Below are positions 39,501 to 52,259 of a DNA stretch of 64,000 bases, in pieces. Position numbers and translations under genes: made by a program. This DNA comes from Branchiostoma lanceolatum (taxonomy: Eukaryota > Chordata > Leptocardii > Amphioxiformes > Branchiostomatidae), in contig NC_089728.1 of NCBI RefSeq assembly GCF_035083965.1, positions 19,531,955-19,595,954 of the forward strand, in the 5' to 3' direction. Below the pieces are notes generated by a model. It had not been told where the DNA came from. It was given only the letters and a program-made list of their open reading frames with translations, and did not search any database. Every line of letters begins with the position of its first letter. Position 1 is the stretch's first letter.

Positions 39501-42500
39501 GGATGCCACACTTGGCATGCATATTCTAATACCGGACGCACGAAGCCGATATAAACAAGTACAAGGTCATCGGTAGTAAGGCCATGCTTGGACAATGTTC
39601 TTAACATATAGAGACGTTTGCTGCCCTTCCCAACAATCATCTCGACGTGCTTGGTCCACTTAAGGTTGCTCTGTAGTATGATGCCCAGGATGCGCGCATA
39701 TTCTACAACCTCCAGCTGAGTGGGACCCACTGTGATGACAGGTGGGGGTGGTGGATGCTTCATGAAACAGAACAGAAGCACTTTACATTTGGACGGGTTC
39801 AAAGTCATATGGTTTTCATCGGTCCATCTGGCTAAGCCGTCGATGTCATCTTGGATGGTGGGCACTCTAAGAACATGTCGTGGTTCTAATAACGACAAGT
39901 CGTCGACATACTTGAAGGTATCTGCTGTCGTGTTGTCAACGGGTACCGCGTCGTTAACAAGAACTAGAAAGACCAACGGCCCAAGCTTAGTACCCTGTGG
40001 CACTCCACACGTTAGTGTTTGCCATTCTGACACTTCACCTTGGTATCTGACTCGTTGTCGTCGTTCCGAGAGAAAACTAATGATCCAAGGTATGACAGAT
40101 GGGCGGACTCCAAGCTCAATCAGTTTGTTGATGGCAGTGTGGTGATGGACGGAGTCAAAGGCTCGTGTAAAATCCGTAAGGACTAGCGTCGACAGGTGGC
40201 TACGTTTGTCTGCTGTTTCCAGAATCTTGTGCGTCAGAAACGTCAAGTAGTGTGTAGTCGAGCGGCCTCGCAGTGACCCATATTGTCGCGGGTCTACACG
40301 GGGAAGTATATCCTTGAGACACCACTCAGTTATGATGCCTTCACACACCTTGGCAAACACTGATGTTAAAGAGATAGGTCTCAACTTTGACAGACTTGGT
40401 GGCATCTCCTTAGGGACCGGGATGACATCCGCGTCCTTCCAAACGTCGGGTACAACACCTTCACAGAGCGAAGTGTTCATGATATCGCACAGTGGTTGGC
40501 ACAGTTCAAAAGCGAACTCCCGGACGATCCTGGGGGAAATATTATCGCTGCCAGTGGCCTTTCCGATCTTCACCTTCTTGAGTCTATGCCACATGTCCCA
40601 GAAAGAGACAAAAGGTGGAGGGGCTGGGGCAGGCAAGTACGCTGGGAGATCTTGGAGCTGCAAAGGGGCGTGCTGCTGTGATGCCACTGCCAAGTGGACA
40701 TTGATGGCGCTCGCTACAGCCTTGGGCGATGATGATGGTACGCCAGGTACTTCAACACAGAGCTGTCCTTTGCTGCAGTTGGTTATATCTTTGATGGCAT
40801 TGTACCACTTTCTGGGATCTGTCGTTTTGAGGTGCTCTATTTTGTTTCTGTAGAAGGCTTTCTTCGACGACTGGATGTTTTTAGAGATTTTGTTCCGAAG
40901 ATGTTTCCACTTTGGGCGATTTCCCTCCGCAAAGGCCCGTTGTCGGTCTCTGATCAGAGTTTTCAAATGTGGATTGATCCAGGGTTTATCTTGCTTGTGG
41001 ATTCTTACAGTCTTAACTGGGAAAAAACTGTCGACCGCACTGAGCAGAGTAGTGTAGAACGCTGAGCTCTTCTCCTGGGTGTTGTCTGCACAGTACACTT
41101 CCTCCCAATCATGGCCAGTAATCCAACATCCAAAGGCTCGCAAGTCTGACTCTCGCAGGGGTCGCACCTGTTTCTTATGGGTCTCGTTACCAGTTTTGGA
41201 AGTTGGTCTTTCCTCCCAGATAACACAGTTGTGGTCGCTGTCACCAATGGGGGGATCAGTTGTTGGTTCTTGGTAGCAGGTGGCCAAGATGTCATTGGCC
41301 AGTATCTGGTCGAGGATGGCATTCTCACGTGTCGGCATCTTCACAAGTTGTTTCAGTGAGTGCTGCGAGCAAAGGCCAGTAACATCCAGTCGGTTAAGGT
41401 CGCCAAGAACGACCACTCCTATATCTGGATATAGTCTACGAATATCGTCAATCGATGTTGACAGAAAGTCAACTAAAGCCTCTTCATGAGCCGAGTTTGG
41501 GGGATGGTATACCGCACACAGAGCAATAGATGTTACAGATCTCGGGAGCCAATAGGGGCGGATGTGGATCCAAACACACTCAAGTTCCGTTGGAATAGGA
41601 ATGTCCAGAGGCTTCGAAGGAATGCTCTCTTTAGTGTACACTGCGACTCCTCCTCCACGCCTGTCGTTTCTACACTTAGAGAAGAGGTTGAAATTCTGTA
41701 TGGATGTCATTTCGGCTGGTAGTTGTGGGGTAAACCACCATTTTATGGGGCGCTTCGGCCAAGATATATCTAGGGGGGTGTCTTGTCTGTCTACATACGT
41801 TCCTATCCATAGACCTTCACATTTTTTAACATTTAACTTAAGACTAGAAACACTACAAAAATTGTGAATATGTATGAAGGCATTTTCCATAGATGTAACG
41901 TCAGACACAAATAAAGTGGTGTCATCGGCTACCTGTGAGATTTTAATTTCAACAGTATCAACAGAGTTAGTTTTAACTTTTATTCCAACTATGTCCTGTG
42001 CATCCCTAATGTTCACTGCCATAACTTCTACAGCTAGGATAAAGAGAAGTGCAGATATAGGACATCCCTGACGGATACCTCTGTTAAGGGGGAAGGATTC
42101 AGACATCCAACCTTGATTGATGATATTACTACTTATGTCACTAGAAACCTAGTTATGTTCTCTGTATATAAAGATACTGACAAGTTGAAAACAGATAATT
42201 TATGTTTCTGTCATTATTGAAGAAGTTCAGGTACAGGTACAGGTCCGGACCTGTACCTTAACCTCTGTACCTGTACTTGTACCTGATGTTTCGTTTAGGT
42301 ACGCAGAACTAATTGGAACGGTATGCAGTCTTGGATAGCTTTATTCACAAACAAGACATACAAATGCATTCCACGTTTCGGTGACCGTCTTTCTTTTTTC
42401 ACCTTCCCCATGGCAATTTTGACTGGTACTAATTGCACACAGCAAGCTAGGTTTACGTATGGGATCGTATTGTACGCAGTGACACCTAGCCTATTGAATA

Positions 42501-45500
42501 TTGTACGACTGACAACTTATGCCATCCATTATGTTGTACAGATATGGACAGGGGCCGTCCAACGGCAACTTCGACAGACGGCGGGAGCGGGTCATCAGAC
42601 CTATAGGGTACTGGAGGCTGCAGGAACTGTGTGAAAAGGACCCAAAGGAGGTGAGAGAAAATACATAAACACAATACAAGATATAGACAATCACACAAAA
42701 TGCATGAATTATTTCGAAAACATATACTGGTTAATTCACACTTTGTGTATATCAAGAAAATTTCAACCATTTGTGAATATTTGGGAAATGATGACTCAAC
42801 CCTATTCAGACCGGGCCTTTTTTTTTTGGCATCCTGTGACGGAGGGGTCGGGGAGATGATCCCTTCCGCCGTAACTCCTAAACTACCTACGTACACCTAC
42901 TAACTTCTCTACCGTCTATCTCAGGTCGTTCTAACGTTGGTGGAGCGGACTAGCGGATGTAGGGAACTGTTGGATGAGACCTCCATCAGAAAAGACATGG
43001 TGGCTTTACTACTCCGTGTTCTCGCACGAGCGTGCGACTGTTCTTCTTCTCCCGGTATGTAGCATTTATCTTCTTACATATCCTACCTAACAATCGTGGG
43101 ATTATGGGATCTTAGTATTCTACTTGAACGTCATAGATAATCACATACATTTTTTATTAATCAACATAAGAATATACAGGACACAGAGGTGATGCATTCT
43201 AGCAAATAGCTAATATCAAACATTATCTCTGAAAATAGACATTACAGCTGGCGACTACAATAACAAAACAATTAAATAACAAACAGCATTTCGGTTGGGT
43301 AGTCCGATACAGACAAGCATACATGATAAACACAGTCATACTAAGGTTACAATTCAAGTTGCAACAAATATATAAATGTATAGTATGTCAGTCAGTCAGT
43401 TTTGAAACGTACAATGTAAGTTTGTGTTAAGCTTAGAATTTTACTATTACTTTCAGAAGACAAAAAAATTAACGCTTTAATAGAAAATAGGTGCGACCTT
43501 GTTCAGATAGACTGATAGAATCGAGAATGGGGCATAATAGATTCAAATAGCATTGCTTTAAAGGCATCCAGAGCATTTTATGAGGTTTGAAACTTGAATG
43601 AAAAACTCCAATTTCTTGGCATACCTACACATAGTAAGTTTTGATAACACTATACCATTACATATCGACATTAAAGGAGCAAAGATACGATGTCGTTGTG
43701 TGGTTAGACGTGATAGAAAATCCAAGCCCTAATAGACTGATCCTGTCTGTCCATCACGATTAGCGGTTCGACCAATGAGAGAGTGACTGCTTGTCCGTCA
43801 AACATTTGCATTTCTACGTTTTGACGGAGGTGGGCGGGTCTATGGTATCAGTCTTTTTACACTAGGCGCGTGCAACTAAAAGATCACCATGTAGCTTATT
43901 TTTGTGCCACTTTTGTGCACTTTTGATAAGAAATCCGCACGCAAATGTAGTAAACAGTGGCATTAAATGTCAATTTCATAAAGATTACAGCAACTAGAAT
44001 ATTTCCAGTTTTCAAGCCTCATAAAGTGCTCTGGGTGCCTTTAACTTCGTTCGAGATTCTGAGGACGCAAGCTCAATGACATGTACTGTGGGTAATATGT
44101 CAAAGGTGAAGGCCCCTGAGACAGAAACGAAACTTGTTTGAACACTTTTATGCAAATCTAGACAATGCTCGAGAGTCGAGACCAGAACGGTTTACACGTC
44201 AGGGGCCTTCGCCTTTGCGCATGCGTACACGGAATCATAAACGAACTTATCTATACGTTTAGGGCAAAGTCCACTAATCAATTCCCGTACCTATTTATAT
44301 AGAAAACATGCAAGAAAAAGGCTGTCAAGTTTATAGTTCATGAAAAAACTCACATTGGCGGCGTAGCTTGACCTCTAAAGTGTCTATTTAGTGGTTTGGG
44401 CCCGATTTCTACCGGTGGAAAGTCTCGTTACAGCTGGAAGAAGATGACCTTTGATAACCCTCTCTTGACAAGAAATTATATAATCAAACTGAACTTGTCC
44501 TACAATGTACCGGACACTAAACATGGCTAAAAAGCCTGTTTTTCTAACAAAATATAATAGCCACAACCCTTCTTACCTGTAATTTCCAGCTCCAAAATGC
44601 CAACATATTCCAACAAAAAGGCTTCTTACAGTTTACAATGCCAGCTGGCGTGGAAATGGACCCTCCGCCCATGCCTGTAATTTTGACCTTTGCCCTTTAA
44701 TGAAATGCCCTGTCTCCTTATTTTCTCAGAGAACACCATGAAGTTGATGGTGATGGTCCGTAACTCCAAGTTCCTGACCGGGGCCCTTGTGATGTACTTT
44801 GCCGCCATGCCAGCAGAGAGCTCGTACCACGTACAGCAGGAGTTCGGAGAACCAATCAGATGTGCTCTCCGGGTGTTCCGTGAGCTCCTGGACAGGAATC
44901 CCAGTTCTCACATAGAGGTGAGTTTTATGTTTACCTTCATTGTTTTTGCTCCGTTCCCTCCTCTTCTTCTTCTTGAAACAGATGAGGCGGTTGTTTCCAT
45001 GGTTACTGGAGGCGTAGCAGATACCATGTTGTGCTCGATTACATACTGTAGCGAGTGGCAGGACAGAGCTAGAGGGGCTGGTCATAATATATATTAATAT
45101 ATCTGAGTAAGAAGAAATAGAGCAGTTTTTAGCAGGCAAGACCATTTGAAGGAAAAATCATGTACATTTGTTTCCAAATGTTACCTTTCTAGTTTGTATT
45201 GAACCTATTACCCCTAGCTCTTATGATCACTGATAAGTTGTATTGTGTTTAGATGCTAAGTCAGCTATAAGCTTATTTCAAGCTCAACGATCATTGTATT
45301 ATGTATACTATAATTGCCTCTAATGTTTCAGGTAACCTTTGATTACCACTTTGCCATTGTAATGTCCTAACAGGTAGGGATCCCGTTAGCAGTGTTAGGG
45401 ACTACTATCAACACATTAAGAGCAGTAAGCACTGTTGTGGACGAAGACATAGAGACAAGGTTAGCGGAGGTTGATTCGCGCAAAGACGCGATTATCGAAG

Positions 45501-48500
45501 CCCATCGCAAGGGAGCAGTTCTAAAAGACGACGACGGGACACTGGCTAACCGACTGGACCGACAACTTCAGCTCGAGACGCCTCCGGACGATTTCAGGGA
45601 ACTGACGGTCATCCCAACTTTCGAAGACATCCACACCGACAAGGATCCCTTCCTTCGCCCCAACATCGTCCGTGGCCGCTACGCAGACGTGGACACGTAT
45701 CTCGACGTCCAGTTCAGGCTACTGCGAGAAGACTTCGTACGTCCACTGCGAGAAGGTATTGCCGAGTTCCTGGACATGCGCAGACGTGGGTTGGGAAAAG
45801 ACCGGAGGCTGCAAGACATCCGTGTCTACCATGACGTTCACGTTGTTCACCCTATCTGTACGGTGAGTGGGATCGTCTACAGGATACAGTTCGACGCTGC
45901 AAGACTCCGAGGTGTACGCTGGCGGTCCACAAAGCGACTCATCTTCGGGTCTCTTCTCTGCCTCTCCAAAGACGAGTTCAAGACCATGTTCTTCGTCACT
46001 GTCGCAAATCGCGACCCGAAACAGCTCGAACAAGGGTGCGTAGAAGTACGATTCGAGCAAAACCTTGAAGACGCATCGGACATCAGCCCAACCGACACGT
46101 TCATCATGGTGGAGACATCTGCCTACTTTGAAGCCTACCGACACGTCCTAAAAGGTCTTCAAGAGGTACAGCAAGACACAATGCCGTTCACCAAGTACAT
46201 CGTGGACTGCGACTGCGCCAACGGCGTGAATCCACCAGCCTATCTGCGAGGGAGGTACGGATTCGGTGGTACGGATGTCAACTACGACCTCAGGGCTCTA
46301 GTTGAGACCCCCAAGCACGAAACCCCGAGACGCCGTGCAAGGCCAAGGTTTAGAGACCTTGTTGGCTCCGATCTTGAAGAATCAGAAGGCTCGGACGATG
46401 AAATTGAAGATCATGGCGATGTATACGGCAGCAGCAACCCACATCTTGCTAGAGCTCGGTCAGTTCCCATTCTACGCGACCACATGTGGCCTTCTGCTGA
46501 TGCTCTACATCTTGACGAGTCCCAGTACCGTGCCGTGAAGATGGCACTGACTAAAGAGTTCTCCGTCATTCAGGGCCCACCTGGAACTGGTAAAACTTAC
46601 ATCGGGCTCAAGATCGTACAAGCTCTGCTGAAAAACAAGAGCGTGTGGCTGAGGGAGCAAGATCTGATGAACAGCCCGACTAGGCCGATCCTCGTGGTTT
46701 GTTACACTAATCATGCCCTTGATCAGTTCCTCGAAGGCATTTCTGAGTTCCATTCGACAGGCATTGTGAGAGTGGGAGGGCGAAGCCGCAGTGAGAAGAT
46801 GGAGCAGTTCCAACTGAAGACCATCAGGTTCAGTAAGAGGAAGGACAGAAAGGTCCCTCGGTATATTCACGAAGGCGCTGCTGAAGCGAGGAATGACATG
46901 CAGCGTTTTCAGCAACAGATGGAGATGGCCGTGGCACAGATGATGGCGACGCAAAGAGGACTCATTCATGAAGATGCTTTGACAACCTTCATGGACCACA
47001 AACACAGAGACACATTGATGGACACCTGGCTCGTTGCAAACGACGATCCGTACGCGTGGTCCGGCGGTGGACAGAAGGGTTCCGTAATGGTCCAGTGGCT
47101 TGGCCTGGCAGGGAATGTCTTCATACTACCTACAGAAGACGGGCAGAACCAACCTGAAGAAGGGAATGAAGAGGAGGAGGAGGCACTGGAAGACGAAGAG
47201 ATTGACGTCATGGAAGAAGCCGACTTGTTGGAGGAACAGCGCTTGCTCGACGACGAAGAGCTGCTGTACGGTCATGACAAGACGAGAGGGAAAGCCAAGA
47301 GGAAAATTGTCACTACGGACCTCGCGCTTGACGTCGAAGCGTTACAGTTTGAGGCAGAAAACCAGGGTGGATGGCAGGTACAGACCAATGCAAAGAAGAA
47401 GAAACAGAAGGTGAAGCACGAGCTCAGCAAGACGGACATGATGACGGAAACTGACGTTAGCCGCGTCCACAATGTCTGGACGCTGCAGCTACGGGACCGA
47501 TGGCGTCTCTATCGTCACTGGGTGGCCAGGTACTGTGCCGAATACAAGAAGTCCATCGAGGGCTATGAACGAGACTACGAACGTGCAGCCAAACGTCTCA
47601 TGGAGTTCCAGAGCCAAGAAGACGGAGAGATCATGAAGGAAGCAACCGTCATCGGAATGACCACTACCGGTGCTGCCAAATACCGGTCTCTCCTGCAAGA
47701 CATCAAGCCAGCTATCATCGTTGTGGAGGAAGCTGCAGAAGTTCTGGAAGCCCACATCGTCACAACGCTGTCTCAGCAGTGCCAACATCTCATCCTCATC
47801 GGGGATCACCAACAGCTCCGCCCCAATCCAACCGTCTACCAACTGGCGAAGAAATACAACATGGATATCTCTCTGTTTGAGCGAATGGTCAAGAACGACA
47901 TGCAGTGTCAGCGGCTTCAGTCACAGCATCGCATGCGGCCAGAGTTCGCACGTCTCCTGACACCGCACATCTACGAGTCACTGGACAACCACGAATCCGT
48001 GCTCAACTTCGAGAACATCAAGGGCGTCTCGTCCAATATGTACTTTGTGGATCACAGCTACTGGGAAGCACACGACAGCGACACCAAGAGCAGGTCCAAC
48101 ATGCACGAAGCACGGTTTATTGCCAGCTTCTGCCGCTACCTTCTTCAGCAAGGGTACAGCCCGTCCCAGATCACCATCCTCACCACGTACACGGGCCAAC
48201 TCTTCAACTTCAAGAAGGTCATGCCGCGGCAGGTCTTTGAGGGTGTCCGCGTCTCCGCCGTGGACAACTTTCAGGGAGAGGAGAACGACATCATCCTGCT
48301 GTCACTGGTGCGGAGCAACGACGAGGGCAACGTTGGCTTCCTCAAGGTTTGTAGATGTGTAGATGTTACACAATTTTATATTGTTTTTGTGTTGCTGTTT
48401 TGTCTCTAATTCTCTATGAAACATTATCTTAGGTAGAAAAATTCCTGTACAAGTTTCACTTCCATAAATGCATCGATTTCATCATTTGTTTCTCTTCTTA

Positions 48501-51500
48501 GGTTGAGAACCGTGTTTGCGTTGCTCTCTCCCGAGCCAAGAAGGGTTTCTACGCCATTGGAAACCTGACAATGTTGGCGGAAGCGAGTCCTTTGTGGAGC
48601 AAGGTAATGTACAATGTGGATTCTTGTCAAATCATTGCAAACTTGTTGCATTTCAACACAACATACGAAACCTTTTAGGAACTTAACAAAAAAAGGTTTT
48701 GTTTATTTTCTTTCTAGATCATCAAAGAGCTTCGAGAGCAAAGCTGTGTGGGCACTCACCTCAACCTGTGCTGTCAGAACCACCCTGGCAGCACGATTCC
48801 TGCTGCAACCGAAAAGGACTTTGAAAAGGCTCCAGAAGGCGGCTGCATGCTGCCCTGTGAATTCAGGCAAGTAAACACATTGTATACATGTATGTCGCCA
48901 TGGCAATGACTTGTTCTTATATTGGGCGGGCCGACTGCTCTCTCTTCTGGCTGAATTGCGAAGAGCTTACAATTGGCGGGGCTAGATTGCAAGGTTCTGG
49001 AGCCGCTGCCTAACTCAAGTGACCTCAATACGAAAATTGTCCCATGTGCGGCCACAGCACTGTAGGTTCGTAGTTCTTAGACTATGTCATATAGATACTA
49101 ATGACAAAGTTGTTATTCTCTTACAGGTACCTCAATACGACAATTGTCCCATGTGCGGCCACAGGACAGTAGGTTCTGAGCTCTTAGACTGTGTCATATA
49201 AATACTAACGACAAAGTTGTTGTTCTCATACAGGTGACCTCAATACGATAATTGTCCCATGTGCGGCCATTGGGCTGTGTGTTCTCAGTTCTTTAGACTA
49301 TGTCATATATAGATACTAACTACAGGATTGCTCTTCTCATACGGGTGACCTCAATACGACAATTGCCCCATGTGCGGCCGTAGGGCTGTTCTGAGTTCTA
49401 ATACAGTGTCATATAAATACTAACGAAAAAGTTGTCTTTCTCATACAGACTGAAGTGTGGCCATGTCTGCACAAGCGTCTGCCACCCAACAGACCCTGAA
49501 CACGAAGAGTACAAGTGCAAGAAACCTTGTCCTAAAGTTCTGTGTAACCTTGGACACAAGTGTAGGAAGCTCTGCTCTCAGCCATGCGGAGATTGCAAGG
49601 TTCCAGTGGAGAAGATCATTCCAAGGTGTCAGCACAAGCAGATGATACCATGTTCCACGTCTCCAAATGTGTTCAAATGCAAGGCACCATGTGCCAAGAC
49701 CCTGCCATGTAACCACAGATGCAAGAACACGTGTAGCCAGGAGTGCAGCATGCCCTGCATGGAGATGGTAACATATCAGCTCCCCTGTGGCCATACTACC
49801 CAGGCAGCCTGTTCAGCCAAGGAAGAGAGCCTGGTCTGCGACAGTCCTTGTCAGCAGTTGCTGAGGTGCCAACACCCCTGCGCTGGTACATGCGGCCGCT
49901 GCAAGCAAGGAAGGTTGCACCAACAGTGCACACATCACTGTAACCGTGTGCTCGTTTGCTCCCACCAGTGCACGGCACCTTGCACGCGGAATTGCCCTCC
50001 ATGCACCAAACCTTGTGAGAACCGCTGCATCCACAGCCGCTGCCCACACCAGTGCGGGAAGCCATGCGTCCCATGCCAAGAGCCCTGCGAGTGGACTTGC
50101 AGACATTACAAGTGTAACAGGCCCTGTGGTGAACCTTGCGATCGTCCACGATGTGACCGCCCCTGCCGGAAGACCCGACGCTGTGACAAGTGCAAGAAAG
50201 ACCAGCCATGTATCGGTATGTGTGGGGAACCATGTCCGAAGAAGTGCCCGGTTTGCGATCGTGAAGAGGTAACAGAGATTTTCTTCGGAACAGAAGACGA
50301 AGACGACGCCCAGTTCGTGCAGCTTGAGGACTGCGGTCACGTGCTTGAGGTCAGCGGAGTAGACCAGTGGATGGACACCGTTGACAAAAGCATTCAACTC
50401 AAAACCTGCCCGAAATGCAAGACACCAATCCGGCGCAACCTGCGCTACGGGAACATTATCAAGAAGACGCTGGAAAATATCGAAAAGGTGAAGAAGAAGT
50501 GGTACGGCGACGACGTACAAAAGGCACAAACAGCAGCCACTGCCAACAGGTTGATAAGAGAGCTCCAAGTTGATGCTGACCTGGTCACGTATTGCGCAGA
50601 GACCTCAGAAGATCTCCTTCAGCAAATGGAAAGCCGTCGGCTGTTCTCACTCGACCAGATAACCATGTATGAAAACAAAGTCCGTTTTCTGAAGGGGCTT
50701 TCAAAGATAAAGAAAGAGAAGAGGCGAGATCTTCTCCTCTTTGGATACACGCACCACAATACAGATATGGATAAGGAAATCACAGAGATGGAAAAGTGGT
50801 TGCATCGGCGGACGGCCCGTGTTGGTGATCAGGTAAGACAAGAACTAAATACACTTCACATATTAAGTTTAGCTCAAATTTGTGTTTGTTTTTGCTGCTG
50901 TTATTTTTTCTAATAACCTGGCGCTAGCTCATCACAAGATATCCTCTGTTCACAGGAGTGGGAGGAGTTTGGGAGAGAGATGATCCGAATGAACTTTCTC
51001 CTGAGGCTTCGAGTCCTACAGGCGCAGATCCGGAAGAAGGGAATCACCCTGCACGACCTGGCACAGGCGAACCTCGCCAGTGCAAAACGTAGGCTGACCG
51101 GGCTGAAACCTTTCACGGAGAACAGAGAGGAACTGGTCAAGCAAGCCCTGGAAAAGGTTAAGAGGTTGACACCCAGGCTGACGGGAGGTGCCGACATTGG
51201 TATCTCAGAGGAGGAACGGGTTCAAGTGGTTACGGCCATGGGTCTGACACGTGGACACTGGTTCGCCTGTCCCAATGGACATGTGTACGCCATTGGAGAC
51301 TGTGGAGGAGCAACGATGGTAAGCATTGTTTCATGCATCTGTGGTAAACTGTTATGTAGGCTCGAGTATAAATTTTGGCCATTTGTTTGTATGTTTGTTT
51401 GGCCATTGGGGTTTGAGTTTATTGAGAAACTCTTTAGCCTCTTCTCAGAGCTTGTCCTTCAAGGGGTCAGAAATAACATAGTACATGTACATACAACAGA

Positions 51501-51759
51501 CAATTCATAAAGGTGCATGTACTGGCACATTGGAGACATTCGTAGTTTATAAACGGACTGCGTCAGTAAACATCAACCCACCTCCTTCACTTGTTTTCCA
51601 CAGGAAAGCACGTGTCCGGAGTGCAGTGCTAGAATCGGAGGAGGCAGCCACACGCTTCGGTCGGACAACCGTTTGGCCCCGGAGATGGACGGAGCGAGGC
51701 ACGCTGCCTGGTCCGATCAGGCCAACATGGAGAACTACCTACTGGACTTCGACGACTAA
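36569..51759 (+). CDS. ZNFX1: ZNFX1, NFX1-type zinc finger RNA helicase (complete)
   Basis: Ten coding exons: 36569-36687, 42542-42650, 42925-43054, 44730-44917, 45374-48346, 48502-48603, 48718-48866, 49449-50832, 50956-51318 and 51604-51759. They join in phase to 1891 codons, predicting 1890 residues (human ZNFX1 1918). The N-terminus is RGG-rich (MDRGRGFGYRGRG). An SF1 helicase core follows: GPPGTGKT near 583, an acidic linker about 770-850, VVEEAAEV near 965, GDHQQLRP, QHRMRP near 1033, VDNFQGEE near 1145, and ALSRAKKGFY near 1180. NFX1-type Cys/His fingers span about 1258-1530 (repeated CGHxC and CxxPC). A C-terminal RZ-type finger (ACPNGHVYAIGDCGGAT, CPEC) ends the protein. In mammals ZNFX1 senses viral RNA and in worms it acts in small-RNA inheritance; the role here is inferred. 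All introns are GT-AG except 48867 (GC-AG). Intron 2 carries nested transposons. Confidence 0.93.
37050..42165 (-). mobile_element. Tx1/L1-like LINE, 5'-truncated and split
   Basis: Minus strand. Upstream part 42165-41740: DISSNIINQGW, then FPLNRGIRQGCPISALLF and QVADDTTLFVSD, the reverse-transcriptase core. Downstream part 38955-37487: SLGIYFYN, NLTLYGKITIIKSL, FKFLWKG, and a C-terminal C-x2-C...H knuckle (CKLCDSGD, HMFVECKR). A 3'UTR follows, then AATAAA and an A-run at 37050-37062. Stops and frame changes break the second part (38499, 38035). It is split by the insertion at 38956-41739. Confidence 0.8.
38956..41739 (-). mobile_element. CR1/jockey-type LINE inserted in the Tx1-like LINE
   Basis: One open frame (to the stop at 39167) encodes the C-terminal part of an AP-endonuclease (GGGVAVYT, VYHPPNS, VVLGDLN, IGDSDHNCV) and a complete reverse transcriptase (PVPKE..P..LRPISLTSV, RSTTHYL, DFTRAFDSVHH, GVPQGTKLGPLVF, FKYVDDLS, ARILGIILQ). 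It ends in a short 3'UTR with a (CAT)n tail. The start is truncated in the endonuclease. ATTTTAT flanks both ends (38949-38955 and 41740-41746) as a 7-bp target duplication. The long undamaged frame implies a fairly recent insertion. Confidence 0.85.
42795..42895 (+). repeat. 'CCCTATTCAGAC' repeat fragment
   Basis: The phrase 'aaccctattcagac' followed by a G- or T-homopolymer also occurs at 19371 and 30537, suggesting a shared transposon end. Here it sits in ZNFX1 intron 3. Confidence 0.4.
43562..44040. mobile_element. TTAA-flanked MITE in ZNFX1 intron 4
   Basis: The termini AGGCATCCAGAGCATTTTAT and ATAAAGTGCTCTGGGTGCCT are inverted repeats, with TTAA at 43558-43561 and 44041-44044. No coding frame. 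Confidence 0.75.
48867..48872 (+). other. GC-type splice donor of ZNFX1
   Basis: The junction ATTCAG/GCAAGT keeps the frame as CEF-R-LKCGHVC across the intron. The nearby GTAAAC at 48871 would shift the frame. GC-AG introns are a known minority class. Confidence 0.75.
49020..49448 (+). repeat. Four tandem 105-110-bp copies of an intron 3' end
   Basis: Each unit starts '(g)tgacctcaatacga.aattg' and ends 'ttctcatacag' or a variant. Ends fall at 49126 (ttacag), 49233 (catacag), about 49343 (catacgg, AG lost) and 49448 (the acceptor of the zinc-finger exon). Confidence 0.85.
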
Positions 51760-52148
51760 ATGACAAACGTTGAGTGTCAAATAGATGATAATTGTTGACA
51801 ACATGTCGTGTGGTGTAAATTGTTGAAGAAAGTATTAGTAGGATTGAGTCACTTGGTTTTTAGTTTGTTTGATAAGTTAACATTTGTTTTTACTAGGAAA
51901 ATAAAGTTACTAGTGGCTTATCTTGACCAAATACCATGGTCAGTCCTTGTATCAGTTTTAGAAAATTATGGCTTAGATATGAACTATGACCAAAACTGTA
52001 ATTTAACTGATAATTTTAAGTGCTAATAATCTGATGTGAAAATATGCCGTGTTGTTATTTGGAAAAGAGCATGCTTACACCTCGTGTGCCTTGGATTACT
52101 ATTTGATAATCAAAGACATCGTATTGTCTCCTTTCGCTAACAAAAATG

Positions 52149-52154
52149 AATAAA
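52149..52154 (+). terminator. ZNFX1 poly(A) signal candidate
   Basis: First AATAAA after the stop codon (390 nt). Others are at 52248 and 52652. Confidence 0.5.
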
Positions 52155-52259
52155 CTTTCTGACATAGTTTATGTAATTATCAGATTGCTGGATTGTAGAA
52201 TGACATAGAATTTACATATTTGTTTTACCTGATACAGAATATTACTAAATAAACTGTAT

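Larger units (their letters stand above)
36814..42311. mobile_element. hAT-like element hosting two nested LINEs
   Basis: TAGTGCTGCGTACC (36814) and GGTACGCAGAACTA (42298-42311) are inverted termini, flanked by an identical 8-bp duplication ATTGGAAC (36806-36813 and 42312-42319), the hAT signature. The remaining own sequence, about 230 bp left and 120 bp right, is rich in GTACCGGTAC and AGGTACAGG motifs, including a 24-bp perfect palindrome at 42235-42258. No transposase is seen, so it is a small non-autonomous element expanded by LINE insertion inside ZNFX1 intron 2. Confidence 0.8.

Noticed and set aside
45330-45373. Alternative ZNFX1 acceptor at AATGTTTCAG (45331)
   Set aside because: It would add 13 codons that end in an in-frame TAA; the acceptor at 45373 keeps the frame open.
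49019-49201. Short frame with CPMCGH in the ZNFX1 intron repeats, resembling a zinc finger
   Set aside because: It falls in the tandem intron repeats, stops quickly, and is not in phase with the flanking exons.
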